DNA of 64,000 nucleotides, from positions 1,054,001-1,118,000 of the forward strand of contig NZ_LN831034.1 in the NCBI RefSeq assembly GCF_002055535.1, given 5' to 3'. This DNA comes from Streptococcus pyogenes (lineage in GTDB: Bacteria > Bacillota > Bacilli > Lactobacillales > Streptococcaceae). The notes beneath the pieces are model-generated. The model ran no database searches and was not told the origin of the DNA. It saw nothing but the letters and a program-made list of their open reading frames with translations. Below are positions 36,818 to 43,545 of the stretch, piece by piece. Both the position numbers and the translations under genes were made by a program. How positions within the stretch are numbered: position 1 is the first letter of the stretch; every line of letters starts with the position of its first letter.

Positions 36818-36955
36818 CTAAAACGTGACTTTTGAGCACTCTCTCCATGCTCTCAATTCTTCAATTTTCTTTGTTCGGACATCTTCATCTAGCGCCATGA
36901 TTTTTGCCGCATGTTCCTCGGATAGCCCGAAAAATGTTGTTAGTGTCAATTCCAT
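36818..36955 (-). CDS. 45-aa phage protein
   Basis: Starts MELTLTTFFGLSEEHAAKIM and ends ...RAWRECSKVTF. ATG 36955 has AAAGGA 9 nt upstream and overlaps the DnaC-like gene end by 10 nt. It is helical; function unknown. Fills the gap between two accepted genes. Confidence 0.7.
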   Translation of the reverse strand: MELTLTTFFGLSEEHAAKIMALDEDVRTKKIEELRAWRECSKVTF

Positions 36956-37728
36956 AGCTTCATCCTTTCGTCCTCCATGCCATCAAATTCCATGATATGA
37001 CTTTTGTCGCAGCCTTTTCTGATACGGGATGCAATTCTCTCTCCATAAATTTTTCTAATTTCGGCAGGTGTCAGATTGGTAGTAATGATTGTGTTTGTGC
37101 GCTTGTTAAGCAAGCTGTAAATAATGCTTGTGGACCAGTCACTAACTTTTTCGGCACCTAGATCATCTAGCACCAGATAATCGACATCTTTTAGCTTATC
37201 CATCCAAAATGCTTCCTTGCTAAAGTCTCGCTTTATCTCTGACAGTAAGTCAGTGACATTTACAAGCAAGCCTAATTTTTTCGTTTTATCAGACAATCCC
37301 CTAATGATGCTATAAGCTAAATGACTTTTGCCTCGTCCTGCTTTGCCAGTCATGATGATGTTTCCCTTACCACCACTAAACCAATCGTTAGCCATTGTCT
37401 TTGCCCAATAAAGCATCTCTTTGTGTTTAGCCGTATCAGCCCTAAAATTGTCAAATGATGCATTTTCCAACTCGTCGTCCATAATTGATAATTTTTTGAG
37501 ATAGTACAGTCGCTTGTTTTCAAGCTCTCTCTCATATTGCTTTTGGACGTGCAAAGCGTTTTGATTGTCTAATTCTTCTCTGTGACAATCTGGACATACT
37601 GTCAAACCAGTCTTGAGGACTGTGATGTATCTACAACCATGTTTTTCACAGACAGCATCTTCTTTCTTGGTGTTTTGTTGATAAGATATAGCGATTTTAG
37701 CAAGTGCGTCTTCGTCACCAAGTATCAT
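36946..37728 (-). CDS. DnaC-like helicase loader ATPase
   Basis: 260 aa from ATG 37728 (GAGGT 8 nt upstream, 14-nt overlap with the replisome organizer). An N-terminal zinc-ribbon (CEKHGCRYITVLKTGLTVCPDC) precedes an AAA+ domain with Walker A MTGKAGRGKSHLAYS and Walker B YLVLDDLGAEK; IASRIRKGCD holds the arginine-finger region. It loads the host helicase at the phage origin together with the preceding protein. Confidence 0.9.
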   Translation of the reverse strand: MILGDEDALAKIAISYQQNTKKEDAVCEKHGCRYITVLKTGLTVCPDCHREELDNQNALHVQKQYERELENKRLYYLKKLSIMDDELENASFDNFRADTAKHKEMLYWAKTMANDWFSGGKGNIIMTGKAGRGKSHLAYSIIRGLSDKTKKLGLLVNVTDLLSEIKRDFSKEAFWMDKLKDVDYLVLDDLGAEKVSDWSTSIIYSLLNKRTNTIITTNLTPAEIRKIYGERIASRIRKGCDKSHIMEFDGMEDERMKLWN

Positions 37729-38545
37729 ATTCCGATACCTCTTCTTGTTTAGATTTTCTAGATTGGAATTGCCTTTGTTCTTCTTCAACTTTAACCATCG
37801 TAAGGATTCCGTTTTGTCTCCAATTTCGCAATATAGAGTTAACGTATCCAAAAGAACGTTTAGAATTGTCAGCAGCTCTCGTTATCGCTTCCTTAACAAC
37901 ATCCACTTCCATTTTTGTGATGGTGATATAGTCTGACAACTGTTCAAACTGATTCGGAGATAAGATGCCAATTTCTTGTTGAAAATAATCAGATATAATT
38001 TTTAAGTTATTTACATTAGCAGCAGAAGATGAATCTTTTATCTCTTCTTCTACTTCTAACTCTTTATCTATATTTATATCTATCTTTTTATCTAACTCTC
38101 TCTCTTTATCTAACTCTATCTCTATCTCTGGTGGAGATTTCTCCGCACATTTCATGGAGATTTGTCCAAGTTGTTTAGCCTTTGCATATTCAATTCTTTT
38201 TCTGTCAGCATCTGTGCTTGATTTACCAACAAAATTTTGAATATTTGTCATATATATCGCACCGTTATCGAGAATTTCGATTAACTGTAGGTCTCTAAAA
38301 ATTTGAATAGCCTTTTCGACAGTGCCAATCTGATGCCTTGTAATTGTGGCAAGCATTTGTGCGTTGTAAGGAATAAGATTGTTAAACATTAATAAGCCAT
38401 CATTTTTTAAACTTCTTAGATATAACTTGAGCAAAATATTGCTATAGATATAGCCGTCAGGCATACTTTCTAAAATGATTGCTTCATCACTTTCAAAGAA
38501 ATTTTCCTTTAATTTTAAGTAATAATACTTTTTGTTATCTGCCAT
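37715..38545 (-). CDS. Phage replisome organizer (DnaD-like)
   Basis: 276 aa. N-terminal replisome-organizer winged helix (YYLKLKENFFESDEAIILES; LATITRHQIGTVEKAIQIF). A Glu/Lys/Ile low-complexity linker (EIELDKEREL...EEEIKDSSSA) lies in the middle. A DnaD/DnaB_2-type C-terminus (VDVVKEAITRAADNSKRSFGYVNSILRNW) follows. It should bind the origin; the repetitive linker-coding DNA (38085-38130, TCTATCT/ATCTTT iterations) is a candidate iteron or origin region. Confidence 0.88.
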   Translation of the reverse strand: MADNKKYYYLKLKENFFESDEAIILESMPDGYIYSNILLKLYLRSLKNDGLLMFNNLIPYNAQMLATITRHQIGTVEKAIQIFRDLQLIEILDNGAIYMTNIQNFVGKSSTDADRKRIEYAKAKQLGQISMKCAEKSPPEIEIELDKERELDKKIDINIDKELEVEEEIKDSSSAANVNNLKIISDYFQQEIGILSPNQFEQLSDYITITKMEVDVVKEAITRAADNSKRSFGYVNSILRNWRQNGILTMVKVEEEQRQFQSRKSKQEEVSEYDTW

Positions 38546-38558
38546 TTATCTCCCTTCT

Positions 38559-38873
38559 TCAAAAATAGCTTTCACATTTCTTATCTTTTAACGTCTCAAT
38601 AATTCCATCTAAAACATCTGATCGGTTTTTAAGCTCATTGTACTCTTTGACAGATATTGTGATAAAATCTTTGTTATCTTTTGTAGTATCGCTATATCCG
38701 AGCAGGTAAGCGACCGATACATCAAAATGATCTGCTAGTAATTGCGCTTGATCAAGCGCAATTTTGTGTTCATTTTCCCAGCGTTGGATCGTTCTATAAT
38801 GCACGTATATTTCTTCTGCAAGATCTTGCTGAGTCAAGCCTTTTTCTTTGCGTAACTCTTTTATTCTATTCAT
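38559..38873 (-). CDS. Cro/CI-type helix-turn-helix protein
   Basis: 104 aa. The N-terminal ~60 residues are an HTH_3 domain (ELRKEKGLTQQDLAEEIYVHYRTIQRWENE), then a ~40-residue tail. Second HTH_3 protein of the early operon. Likely a regulator of early transcription. Confidence 0.83.
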   Translation of the reverse strand: MNRIKELRKEKGLTQQDLAEEIYVHYRTIQRWENEHKIALDQAQLLADHFDVSVAYLLGYSDTTKDNKDFITISVKEYNELKNRSDVLDGIIETLKDKKCESYF

Positions 38874-38888
38874 GTTATCCGTCTCCTA

Positions 38889-39023
38889 CTAAATTTGTTT
38901 AGCAGGTAAACCGTGCTTTTGGTTATATCTACGTGCATTAGCTTCCCAGCCATTGTTTTCAATCGTCCATTTTGATTTTTCCTGTTTTTTTGGTTTTGCA
39001 AAAATAAAATCTAATAGTTTCAT
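38889..39023 (-). CDS. 44-aa phage protein
   Basis: Starts MKLLDFIFAKPKKQEKSKWT and ends ...KHGLPAKQI; AAGGAG lies 8 nt before ATG 39023, which overlaps the upstream stop by 4 nt. Basic and short, function unknown. Confidence 0.7.
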   Translation of the reverse strand: MKLLDFIFAKPKKQEKSKWTIENNGWEANARRYNQKHGLPAKQI

Positions 39024-39316
39024 GTTGTTTCTCCTTTTTCATATCCACTGGTTCGTAAAAATCTATTGACATCTGCTAGGTCATATAGTACTTTCCCGTT
39101 TTCTGATGACCTTTTAAAGTTAAATTTCCCTTGTTCTCTCCACTGGGTCAATTTGGTTCTCCCCCATCCTGTTTCTTTTTCTAGCCGCTTCATGGTTATC
39201 CATTCAATAGACTTGGCGTTTTTGGTCTGCGCTATTTTCATCGCTTCCATATTTAGAGCGATTAAATCTTCAAGCAGGTTTTTTCTAAACTCAGGTCCAA
39301 ATATTTCAATGGCCAT
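39020..39316 (-). CDS. Phage HTH/excisionase-like protein
   Basis: 98 aa. The middle carries SIEWITMKRLEKETGWGRTKLTQW and the tail NGKVLYDLADVNRFLRTSGY, the layout of DUF771/excisionase-type winged-helix proteins. It may act in excision or early gene control. Confidence 0.68.
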   Translation of the reverse strand: MAIEIFGPEFRKNLLEDLIALNMEAMKIAQTKNAKSIEWITMKRLEKETGWGRTKLTQWREQGKFNFKRSSENGKVLYDLADVNRFLRTSGYEKGETT

Positions 39317-39335
39317 AGTTTTTCCCTCTCTCTTA

Positions 39336-39344
39336 TGTTATAAT
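39336..39344 (+). promoter_or_regulatory. Extended -10 promoter TGTTATAAT without a plus-strand gene
   Basis: TGn-TATAAT on the plus strand, 20 nt upstream of the minus gene start at 39316. The transcript would run antisense through 39353-39616; no plus-strand ORF with an RBS follows. Confidence 0.4.
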
Positions 39345-39352
39345 TAAGTAAA

Positions 39353-39616
39353 TTAAAATTTGTTTTGAGTCCGATTGCCGTCGGAACTTCCACTATTCCT
39401 AAGTCCCTCTAGCAAATTGCGGACTTTTTCGGAACGTTTGCCTGCATATTTTGATTTTCCGAGCCTCCAACTTAGTAGGCGATGTTCCTCTTCTGATAAG
39501 TAACCTGCTCTTTGTAGCAGGTTTTTTGCTATCTTCCATGGAATCACTACATCTACTTCATCCATGTTTATTACCATTTCTTCAAGTTCTTCTAGTTTGT
39601 TTTCTATTTCGTTCAT
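39353..39616 (-). CDS. Hypothetical phage protein
   Basis: 87 aa. Acidic coiled-coil N-terminus (MNEIENKLEELEEMVINMDE), basic C-terminal part (LGKSKYAGKRSEKVRNLLEG). AAAGGACACAT precedes the ATG. Unknown function; the promoter of the plus-strand gene at 39671 begins right upstream. Confidence 0.62.
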   Translation of the reverse strand: MNEIENKLEELEEMVINMDEVDVVIPWKIAKNLLQRAGYLSEEEHRLLSWRLGKSKYAGKRSEKVRNLLEGLRNSGSSDGNRTQNKF

Positions 39617-39633
39617 ATGTGTCCTTTCTATTT

Positions 39634-39642
39634 TGGTATAAT
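39634..39642 (+). promoter_or_regulatory. Extended -10 promoter TGGTATAAT
   Basis: Located 29 nt before the ATG of the plus-strand gene at 39671 and 18 nt beyond the divergent minus gene start. Confidence 0.6.
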
Positions 39643-39670
39643 TAAAATAAAAACGATTGGAAGAATAAAA

Positions 39671-40180
39671 ATGGAATTATTTAATACAATTATCGGCGTC
39701 ATTGCGCTAATTGTTGCTGTGATTGCTCTTGTTCACTCTATCTACTACAACATGGTTAAGATAAAATTATCTGATTGTTACATTTCAAGAGTAGATAAAG
39801 GTTACGATTGGATGTATGATTTTAGTATCAGTAACTTATCGAATGTTTCAGTCATTATTAAAAAAATTGAACTTTACAACAAAGATGGAAAACTAATAAG
39901 CGATAATGGCTTCAATCCCTTTCAAAAATACGAAGCTGACATGCAGAATGAAGCTGATGATTATTATGGATTGTCAATGCCGAATTATTATATGCCATTA
40001 GATTACCAATGGGAGTCATCGCCATTTAAGTCAGATACTGAAGTATATCCATCTAGTCGAGAAAATTTCTCTTACTATTTAGATGAAAAGCCAGTTAAAA
40101 TCAAAATCACAACTGATAAGCGTATTCATCAATTCCGAAAATATCAGTTATTCTTTCCCCATTTTGACAATAATAGTTAA
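39671..40180 (+). CDS. Membrane-anchored protein of unknown function, plus-strand cassette
   Basis: 169 aa from ATG 39671 (GGAAGAA upstream); an extension to 39617 covers the promoter and is rejected. One N-terminal TM segment (TIIGVIALIVAVIALVHSIY) and a ~135-residue soluble domain with many Asp/Tyr (NYYMPLDYQWESSPFKSDTE). It is a single gene on the strand opposite to the early operon, with its own promoter, so it may be expressed from the prophage. The shape is that of superinfection-exclusion proteins; function is inferred only. Confidence 0.7.
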   Translation: MELFNTIIGVIALIVAVIALVHSIYYNMVKIKLSDCYISRVDKGYDWMYDFSISNLSNVSVIIKKIELYNKDGKLISDNGFNPFQKYEADMQNEADDYYGLSMPNYYMPLDYQWESSPFKSDTEVYPSSRENFSYYLDEKPVKIKITTDKRIHQFRKYQLFFPHFDNNS

Positions 40181-40231
40181 GATAGCGATATTCGTTAATA
40201 AAATTAAGATAAGTGCTGCCGTTAGTAGCAT
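40148..40231 (-). CDS. 27-aa hydrophobic membrane peptide
   Basis: MLLTAALILILLTNIAILTI then IVKMGKE: one predicted TM helix with a short basic end. AAAAGGAG lies about 10 nt before the ATG. Its last 33 bases are antisense to the 3' end of the plus-strand gene at 39671. Not previously listed in any family I recognise; might be a micropeptide toxin, holin-like or regulatory peptide. Confidence 0.5.
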   Translation of the reverse strand: MLLTAALILILLTNIAILTIIVKMGKE

Positions 40232-40270
40232 TTTTTCTTTTCTCCTTTTATTAGTTTTGTTCCTCCTGCG

Positions 40271-40279
40271 TGCTATAAT
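40271..40279 (+). promoter_or_regulatory. Extended -10 promoter TGCTATAAT
   Basis: Located 32 nt before ATG 40311, divergent from the 27-aa minus-strand peptide. Confidence 0.6.
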
Positions 40280-40310
40280 AAAGCTATCATTACGAAAGGA
40301 GGAAAAAAGC

Positions 40311-40520
40311 ATGGGTCCTAATTATTTTCATGTCCAATTTAAGTTAGGCGAAAAAGTATCGTACAACACGCCTTCAGCAGAAGGAAGAGAAGTCATCCCT
40401 ATCAAAGGTGCTGAAGTTACGAAAATGATTTTCGCCGATGGTAACGAATTGTTAAGCGTTATTCACAACGAAACCGTTGACGTTTACGCTAGCTTCCCAA
40501 TTGTTCTTGAGTATCATTAA
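40311..40520 (+). CDS. Hypothetical protein, plus-strand cassette
   Basis: 69 aa from ATG 40311 with GAAAGGAGGAAAAAAGC just upstream, which fixes the start over an in-frame extension to 40083. MGPNYFHVQFKLGEKVSYNT is followed by a beta-rich body. Its 3' end overlaps the 3' end of a minus-strand gene by 69 nt. Unknown function. Confidence 0.65.
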   Translation: MGPNYFHVQFKLGEKVSYNTPSAEGREVIPIKGAEVTKMIFADGNELLSVIHNETVDVYASFPIVLEYH

Positions 40521-40601
40521 TTCGTTATTTCTAAACCAGCAATCGCCCGCTACTGCGTTTGTTGGTTTTTCTTTTCCGTAAAAAATTCGATTTGCTTGCA
40601 T
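40452..40601 (-). CDS. 49-aa phage peptide
   Basis: From ATG 40601 (GGAAAGGACACT upstream): MQANRIFYGKEKPTNAVAGD, then CWFRNNELMILKNNW. The P-x-x-AxAGDxWF...N-x-W pattern resembles the fibre-head motif of the tail protein at 9126. Preceded by the 16-bp operator. Function unknown. Confidence 0.6.
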   Translation of the reverse strand: MQANRIFYGKEKPTNAVAGDCWFRNNELMILKNNWEASVNVNGFVVNNA

Positions 40602-40619
40602 AGTGTCCTTTCCAGTTTT

Positions 40620-40635
40620 GTTTAACACGTTAAAC
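40620..40635. promoter_or_regulatory. Second copy of the CI-type operator
   Basis: GTTTAACACGTTAAAC, identical to the operator at 42575-42590. It covers the stop codon of the Cro-like gene and the leader of the 49-aa gene. Confidence 0.7.
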
Positions 40636-40830
40636 ATTATGTTTAAAAAAATATCCAATAGGTACGTCTAAAGCGACTGCCAATTTTTGAAGAGTGCTTA
40701 GCTTAACCGTAGTAGATTTATCGGTTTCAATAAGAGATATAGTAGTTCGTGAAACTCCAGATTTATTGGCTAGCTCTTCTTGAGACATTTTCTTTTCTTC
40801 ACGCAATCTTTGAATTGCAAACCTCGTCAT
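40630..40830 (-). CDS. Cro-like helix-turn-helix repressor
   Basis: 66 aa, almost entirely an HTH_3 domain (FAIQRLREEKKMSQEELANKSGVSRTTISLIE). Size and position suit a Cro counterpart to CI. AAAGGAGGTGGGGGA precedes the ATG. The 16-bp operator at its 3' end suggests it belongs to the CI circuit. Confidence 0.85.
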   Translation of the reverse strand: MTRFAIQRLREEKKMSQEELANKSGVSRTTISLIETDKSTTVKLSTLQKLAVALDVPIGYFFKHNV

Positions 40831-40870
40831 TCCCCCACCTCCTTTCTATCTGTTTTTAGTTCCTCCAATC

Positions 40871-40879
40871 TGCTATAAT
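40871..40879 (+). promoter_or_regulatory. Extended -10 promoter TGCTATAAT
   Basis: Located 25 nt before ATG 40904, divergent from the Cro-like gene. Confidence 0.6.
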
Positions 40880-40903
40880 ATGGGCAGAAAGGAGGTGAAT
40901 GTG

Positions 40904-41290
40904 ATGTTTGACTATTTCAAACTTTATATAATTGTCTTGGAAACCTTCGTGGAAACCAAACCAGACGACGCTTATAGCTTATTTGATAATCTAAGTCTTA
41001 ACAGTGAATTTGTAAAATTCTCTAAAGACTTAGATAAAAACATTGTAATATCAGGCACTTTAGAAGTAATTGATAATTTACTTGATGATTGCTTGATAAA
41101 AGGAAAACGTCGCCCAACAAAAGATATTACTTTCTATTTTTTCGATGGCGTAACAACAACTGGTTACTTATATCTTCAAAGTCTTAAAGATAATAATTTT
41201 TCGAGCCGTTTAAAGAATGTCCTTAAAGAAGAAGGTATCCCTCTTACACCAACTTCTATCACAAGGACTATCGCCAAACTAACCTTGTGA
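40904..41290 (+). CDS. Hypothetical winged-helix-like protein, plus-strand cassette
   Basis: 128 aa from ATG 40904 (AAAGGAGGTGAATGTG upstream). Helical N-terminus (FDYFKLYIIVLETFVETKPD), ending ITFYFFDGVTTTGYLYLQSL, which resembles the wing of YjcQ-type winged helices. Overlaps the 3' end of the minus gene at 41279 by 12 nt. Function unknown. Confidence 0.62.
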   Translation: MFDYFKLYIIVLETFVETKPDDAYSLFDNLSLNSEFVKFSKDLDKNIVISGTLEVIDNLLDDCLIKGKRRPTKDITFYFFDGVTTTGYLYLQSLKDNNFSSRLKNVLKEEGIPLTPTSITRTIAKLTL

Positions 41291-41488
41291 TTTTGTAAAA
41301 CTCTTGGCAATTATGGAAAGTGTTACTTCAACATAGCCATCGCCAAGGGTTTTTGTCTTTACAGAATCTTCAATAACATAATGAATCCTTTTATCATCTA
41401 TTAAGAACTGATTATCGGTTTCAATGACGTTATGAAGCTTCGGCGCTGGATAATTTTTTTGGCTATACGGATATTTTTTGGGGCGCAT
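41279..41488 (-). CDS. Hypothetical phage protein
   Basis: 69 aa, basic proline-rich N-terminus (MRPKKYPYSQKNYPAPKLHN) then a beta-like stretch (VKTKTLGDGYVEVTLSIIAK). RBS AAAGGGGGTGG. Unknown. Confidence 0.6.
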   Translation of the reverse strand: MRPKKYPYSQKNYPAPKLHNVIETDNQFLIDDKRIHYVIEDSVKTKTLGDGYVEVTLSIIAKSFTKSQG

Positions 41489-41507
41489 CTATTCCACCCC
41501 CTTTCTG

Positions 41508-41516
41508 TGGTATAAT
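41508..41516 (+). promoter_or_regulatory. Extended -10 promoter TGGTATAAT
   Basis: Located 26 nt before ATG 41542, divergent from the minus gene at 41488. Confidence 0.6.
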
Positions 41517-41541
41517 TTAAATAAAATGATTGGAGAAAATC

Positions 41542-42141
41542 ATGGATTTATTGAAAAATACCAATTTTTTAATTCCGTTAATTTCAGCAATAGTCTCTGT
41601 TTCTTCTATTTTTATAAGCAATTGGCTTGGTTATAGAAGTCAAATCAGGAAATTAAAATTTGATGAAGAAAAAGAAATATACCTAACCCTCTATGTACCG
41701 TTAATAAAGTGGATGAATTCGCAATCATTCAATAACAAAAGTTATTATTGGCTAGTGGCGTTCCCTAGATATACAACAAATGCACAAGATTTTCTGACAG
41801 GCTTGTTGTTAAAAAATTTTGAAAAATTACCAGTATCAGTTGCTATGAGATACTCTGAATACACCCTAAATTCTGCAACCTCTTTACATTTTTATCGTAA
41901 CACCGAATACGATTATGATTATGAAACATTTGCCAAAAAAGCATCTGAATTATTTGATCTCATTATTGAACAATTGCTAACAGAAGGGACAATATTATCC
42001 CAAAAGCTAAGCTTACCAAACTTATCCAAATCCACTTTAGAGAACTTTTTGGCGGACAAGAAAAACTATATCGGTCCCAGATTTTTATCACTAGAAACCC
42101 ATAACAAACCCCTAAGACCTGAAAGACCACTGCCATTTTAA
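41542..42141 (+). CDS. Membrane-anchored protein, candidate superinfection-exclusion factor
   Basis: 199 aa from ATG 41542 (TGGAGAAAATC). One N-terminal TM segment (FLIPLISAIVSVSSIFISNW) followed by a ~170-residue cytoplasmic, mainly helical domain (ASELFDLIIEQLLTEGTILS). Located close to the repressor on the strand used by lysogeny genes. Family not recognised. Membrane-anchored proteins at this place in lactococcal/streptococcal prophages often block DNA entry of other phages (Sie); this role is inferred. Confidence 0.68.
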   Translation: MDLLKNTNFLIPLISAIVSVSSIFISNWLGYRSQIRKLKFDEEKEIYLTLYVPLIKWMNSQSFNNKSYYWLVAFPRYTTNAQDFLTGLLLKNFEKLPVSVAMRYSEYTLNSATSLHFYRNTEYDYDYETFAKKASELFDLIIEQLLTEGTILSQKLSLPNLSKSTLENFLADKKNYIGPRFLSLETHNKPLRPERPLPF

Positions 42142-42154
42142 CTCCCCCCTTTCC

Positions 42155-42172
42155 GCCCCTTGTGGGCTTTTT
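42155..42172 (+). terminator. Weak terminator of the gene at 41542
   Basis: Short GCCC-CTTGT-GGGC stem followed by five T and an AT-rich run. Confidence 0.5.
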
Positions 42173-42329
42173 ATTTTGTAATAAACCAAGCTGCTAACCA
42201 AGTGATACCACCTAACACCAACAGCGCTGGCAATAAGCCACCTTCAAATTCGATGCTTGTTTTTTCTTTGCCATCATGACTAGTAAACGTGTGTTCTAAG
42301 TTGCCAAGCATTAGCTTTTTCCAATTCAT
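42171..42329 (-). CDS. 52-aa single-pass membrane protein
   Basis: MNWKKLMLGNLEHTFTSHDG at the start, a Lys/Glu loop, then a C-terminal TM helix (LLPALLVLGGITWLAAWFIT). AAAGGAGAGG precedes the ATG. Part of the early minus-strand small-gene series. Confidence 0.62.
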   Translation of the reverse strand: MNWKKLMLGNLEHTFTSHDGKEKTSIEFEGGLLPALLVLGGITWLAAWFITK

Positions 42330-42425
42330 GCAACCTCTCCTTTCATTCTTGCGGAGATACAGCCAATGTGCTAAACTAAACTTACCCCGTTAGGGGGAGA
42401 GGACTTCTTAGCCCTCTAATTATCC

Positions 42426-42527
42426 TCACCACTCTATTGAGTAGTGAATCTTAAGCTTAAACCAAAGAATCTTGATTTCGACTTCTAGTTCTTTGCGTTT
42501 AGGCTTTTTGTTTAGCCTAGATTTCAT
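42426..42527 (-). CDS. 33-aa basic peptide, first gene of the early operon
   Basis: MKSRLNKKPKRKELEVEIKI then LWFKLKIHYSIEW. A strong RBS (AAAGGAGG, 8 nt before ATG 42527). It is the first reading frame of the leftward transcript from the CI control region. A hairpin-rich segment (42370-42420) follows, which could attenuate transcription. Confidence 0.6.
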   Translation of the reverse strand: MKSRLNKKPKRKELEVEIKILWFKLKIHYSIEW

Positions 42528-42568
42528 CAGCTGTACCTCCTTTCGTTTTGCTTAATCCCTTAAGCTTG

Positions 42569-42658
42569 ATTATAGTTTAACACGTTAAACATTCATTGTC
42601 AAGCGTGTTAAACAAAAATATTGAATTATTTTTTGTTGTGTTGTATAATGTATTAAAC
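42569..42658. promoter_or_regulatory. CI/early divergent control region with three operators
   Basis: O1 is GTTTAACACGTTAAAC (42575-42590). O2 at 42598-42613 and O3 at 42643-42658 each match its reverse complement at 13 of 16 positions. The rightward CI promoter is TTGAAT (42621-42626)-17-TATAAT (42644-42649) under O3. Leftward early signals are TTGACA (reverse of 42597-42602) and TATAAT (reverse of 42569-42574); O1 lies between them. Confidence 0.72.
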
Positions 42659-42685
42659 AATCATTCTAGGAAGAGGTTTTTAACA

Positions 42686-43510
42686 TTGAAATTAGGGGAA
42701 ATAATAAAAAATTTCAGGGAAGAAAAAAAGTTATCAATGGATAGGTTTGCTGAAAAATCTGGTCTTACTAAGGGGTATATTTCAATGCTTGAAAAAAACG
42801 AGCATCCGAAATCTAAAAAACCAATTATCCCTACAGAAGAAACTTTGTTAAAAGTAGCAAAAGGGATGGGGGTTGATATTGATTTTGTTTTGAGTAAATT
42901 AGATTCCGATCAAGAAATACAGATTAATATTTCTCCTAAGAATATGTTAAATATGGATAATCCCTCCACTCCCACCACCCCAAAAGTCGAACTTATCCCA
43001 TCTACTCTACAAAAAATAAACTCTACTTCTTCTCAACTAGAACACAGTAGACAGATAATTGTTTTAGATACAGCTGAGACTTTATTGGAACAACAGAAAG
43101 AAATTAAAAACAACGAAGATACTATTGCCGAATTATTTTCTTACAACTACTACGACCACGCAGCTTCAGCTGGTACAGGTCAGTATCTAAATGATGTACA
43201 AGTAGAAAAAATTGAGTTACCAGTCGATTATGACGCAGACTTTGTTATCCCTGTTTATGGTGATTCCATGGAACCGAAGTATCACTCTGGGGATTATGTA
43301 TTTGTTAAGCTATCCGTAGAGCTTACAGATGGCGATATAGGCGTCTTTGAATACTATGGTGACGCTTATATCAAACAGCTACTTATAAATGACGAGGGGG
43401 CATTTCTGCACAGTTTAAATAGCAAGTATGAAGATATACCGATAGATAGAGATAGTGATTTTAGGATTATTGGTGAAGTTGTTGGAAGTTATTCGGGAAA
43501 TCATAGCTAA
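42686..43510 (+). CDS. CI-type repressor with LexA/S24 self-cleavage domain
   Basis: 274 aa from TTG 42686 (GGAAGAGG upstream); the earlier ATG at 42596 lies in the operator region. Residues ~3-55 are the HTH (IIKNFREEKKLSMDRFAEKSGL). After a linker there is a probable Ala162-Gly163 cleavage site (SAGTG), catalytic Ser194 in GDSMEP and Lys230 in AYIKQL. RecA-stimulated self-cleavage would trigger induction. Maintains lysogeny through the repeated operators. Confidence 0.92.
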   Translation: MKLGEIIKNFREEKKLSMDRFAEKSGLTKGYISMLEKNEHPKSKKPIIPTEETLLKVAKGMGVDIDFVLSKLDSDQEIQINISPKNMLNMDNPSTPTTPKVELIPSTLQKINSTSSQLEHSRQIIVLDTAETLLEQQKEIKNNEDTIAELFSYNYYDHAASAGTGQYLNDVQVEKIELPVDYDADFVIPVYGDSMEPKYHSGDYVFVKLSVELTDGDIGVFEYYGDAYIKQLLINDEGAFLHSLNSKYEDIPIDRDSDFRIIGEVVGSYSGNHS

Positions 43511-43545
43511 CGAAGCTACGGTTGTGAATGAGTTTAGGAGAAAAT

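Noticed and set aside
38085..38130. TCTATCT/ATCTTT short repeats as an independent repeat element
   Set aside because: They encode the Glu/Lys/Asp/Ile linker of the replisome organizer in frame; an origin role remains possible but is not shown, so it is mentioned only with that gene.
42596..42685. N-terminal extension of the CI repressor from the ATG at 42596
   Set aside because: It would run through the operators and the CI promoter; the TTG at 42686 has an RBS and starts the HTH domain correctly.
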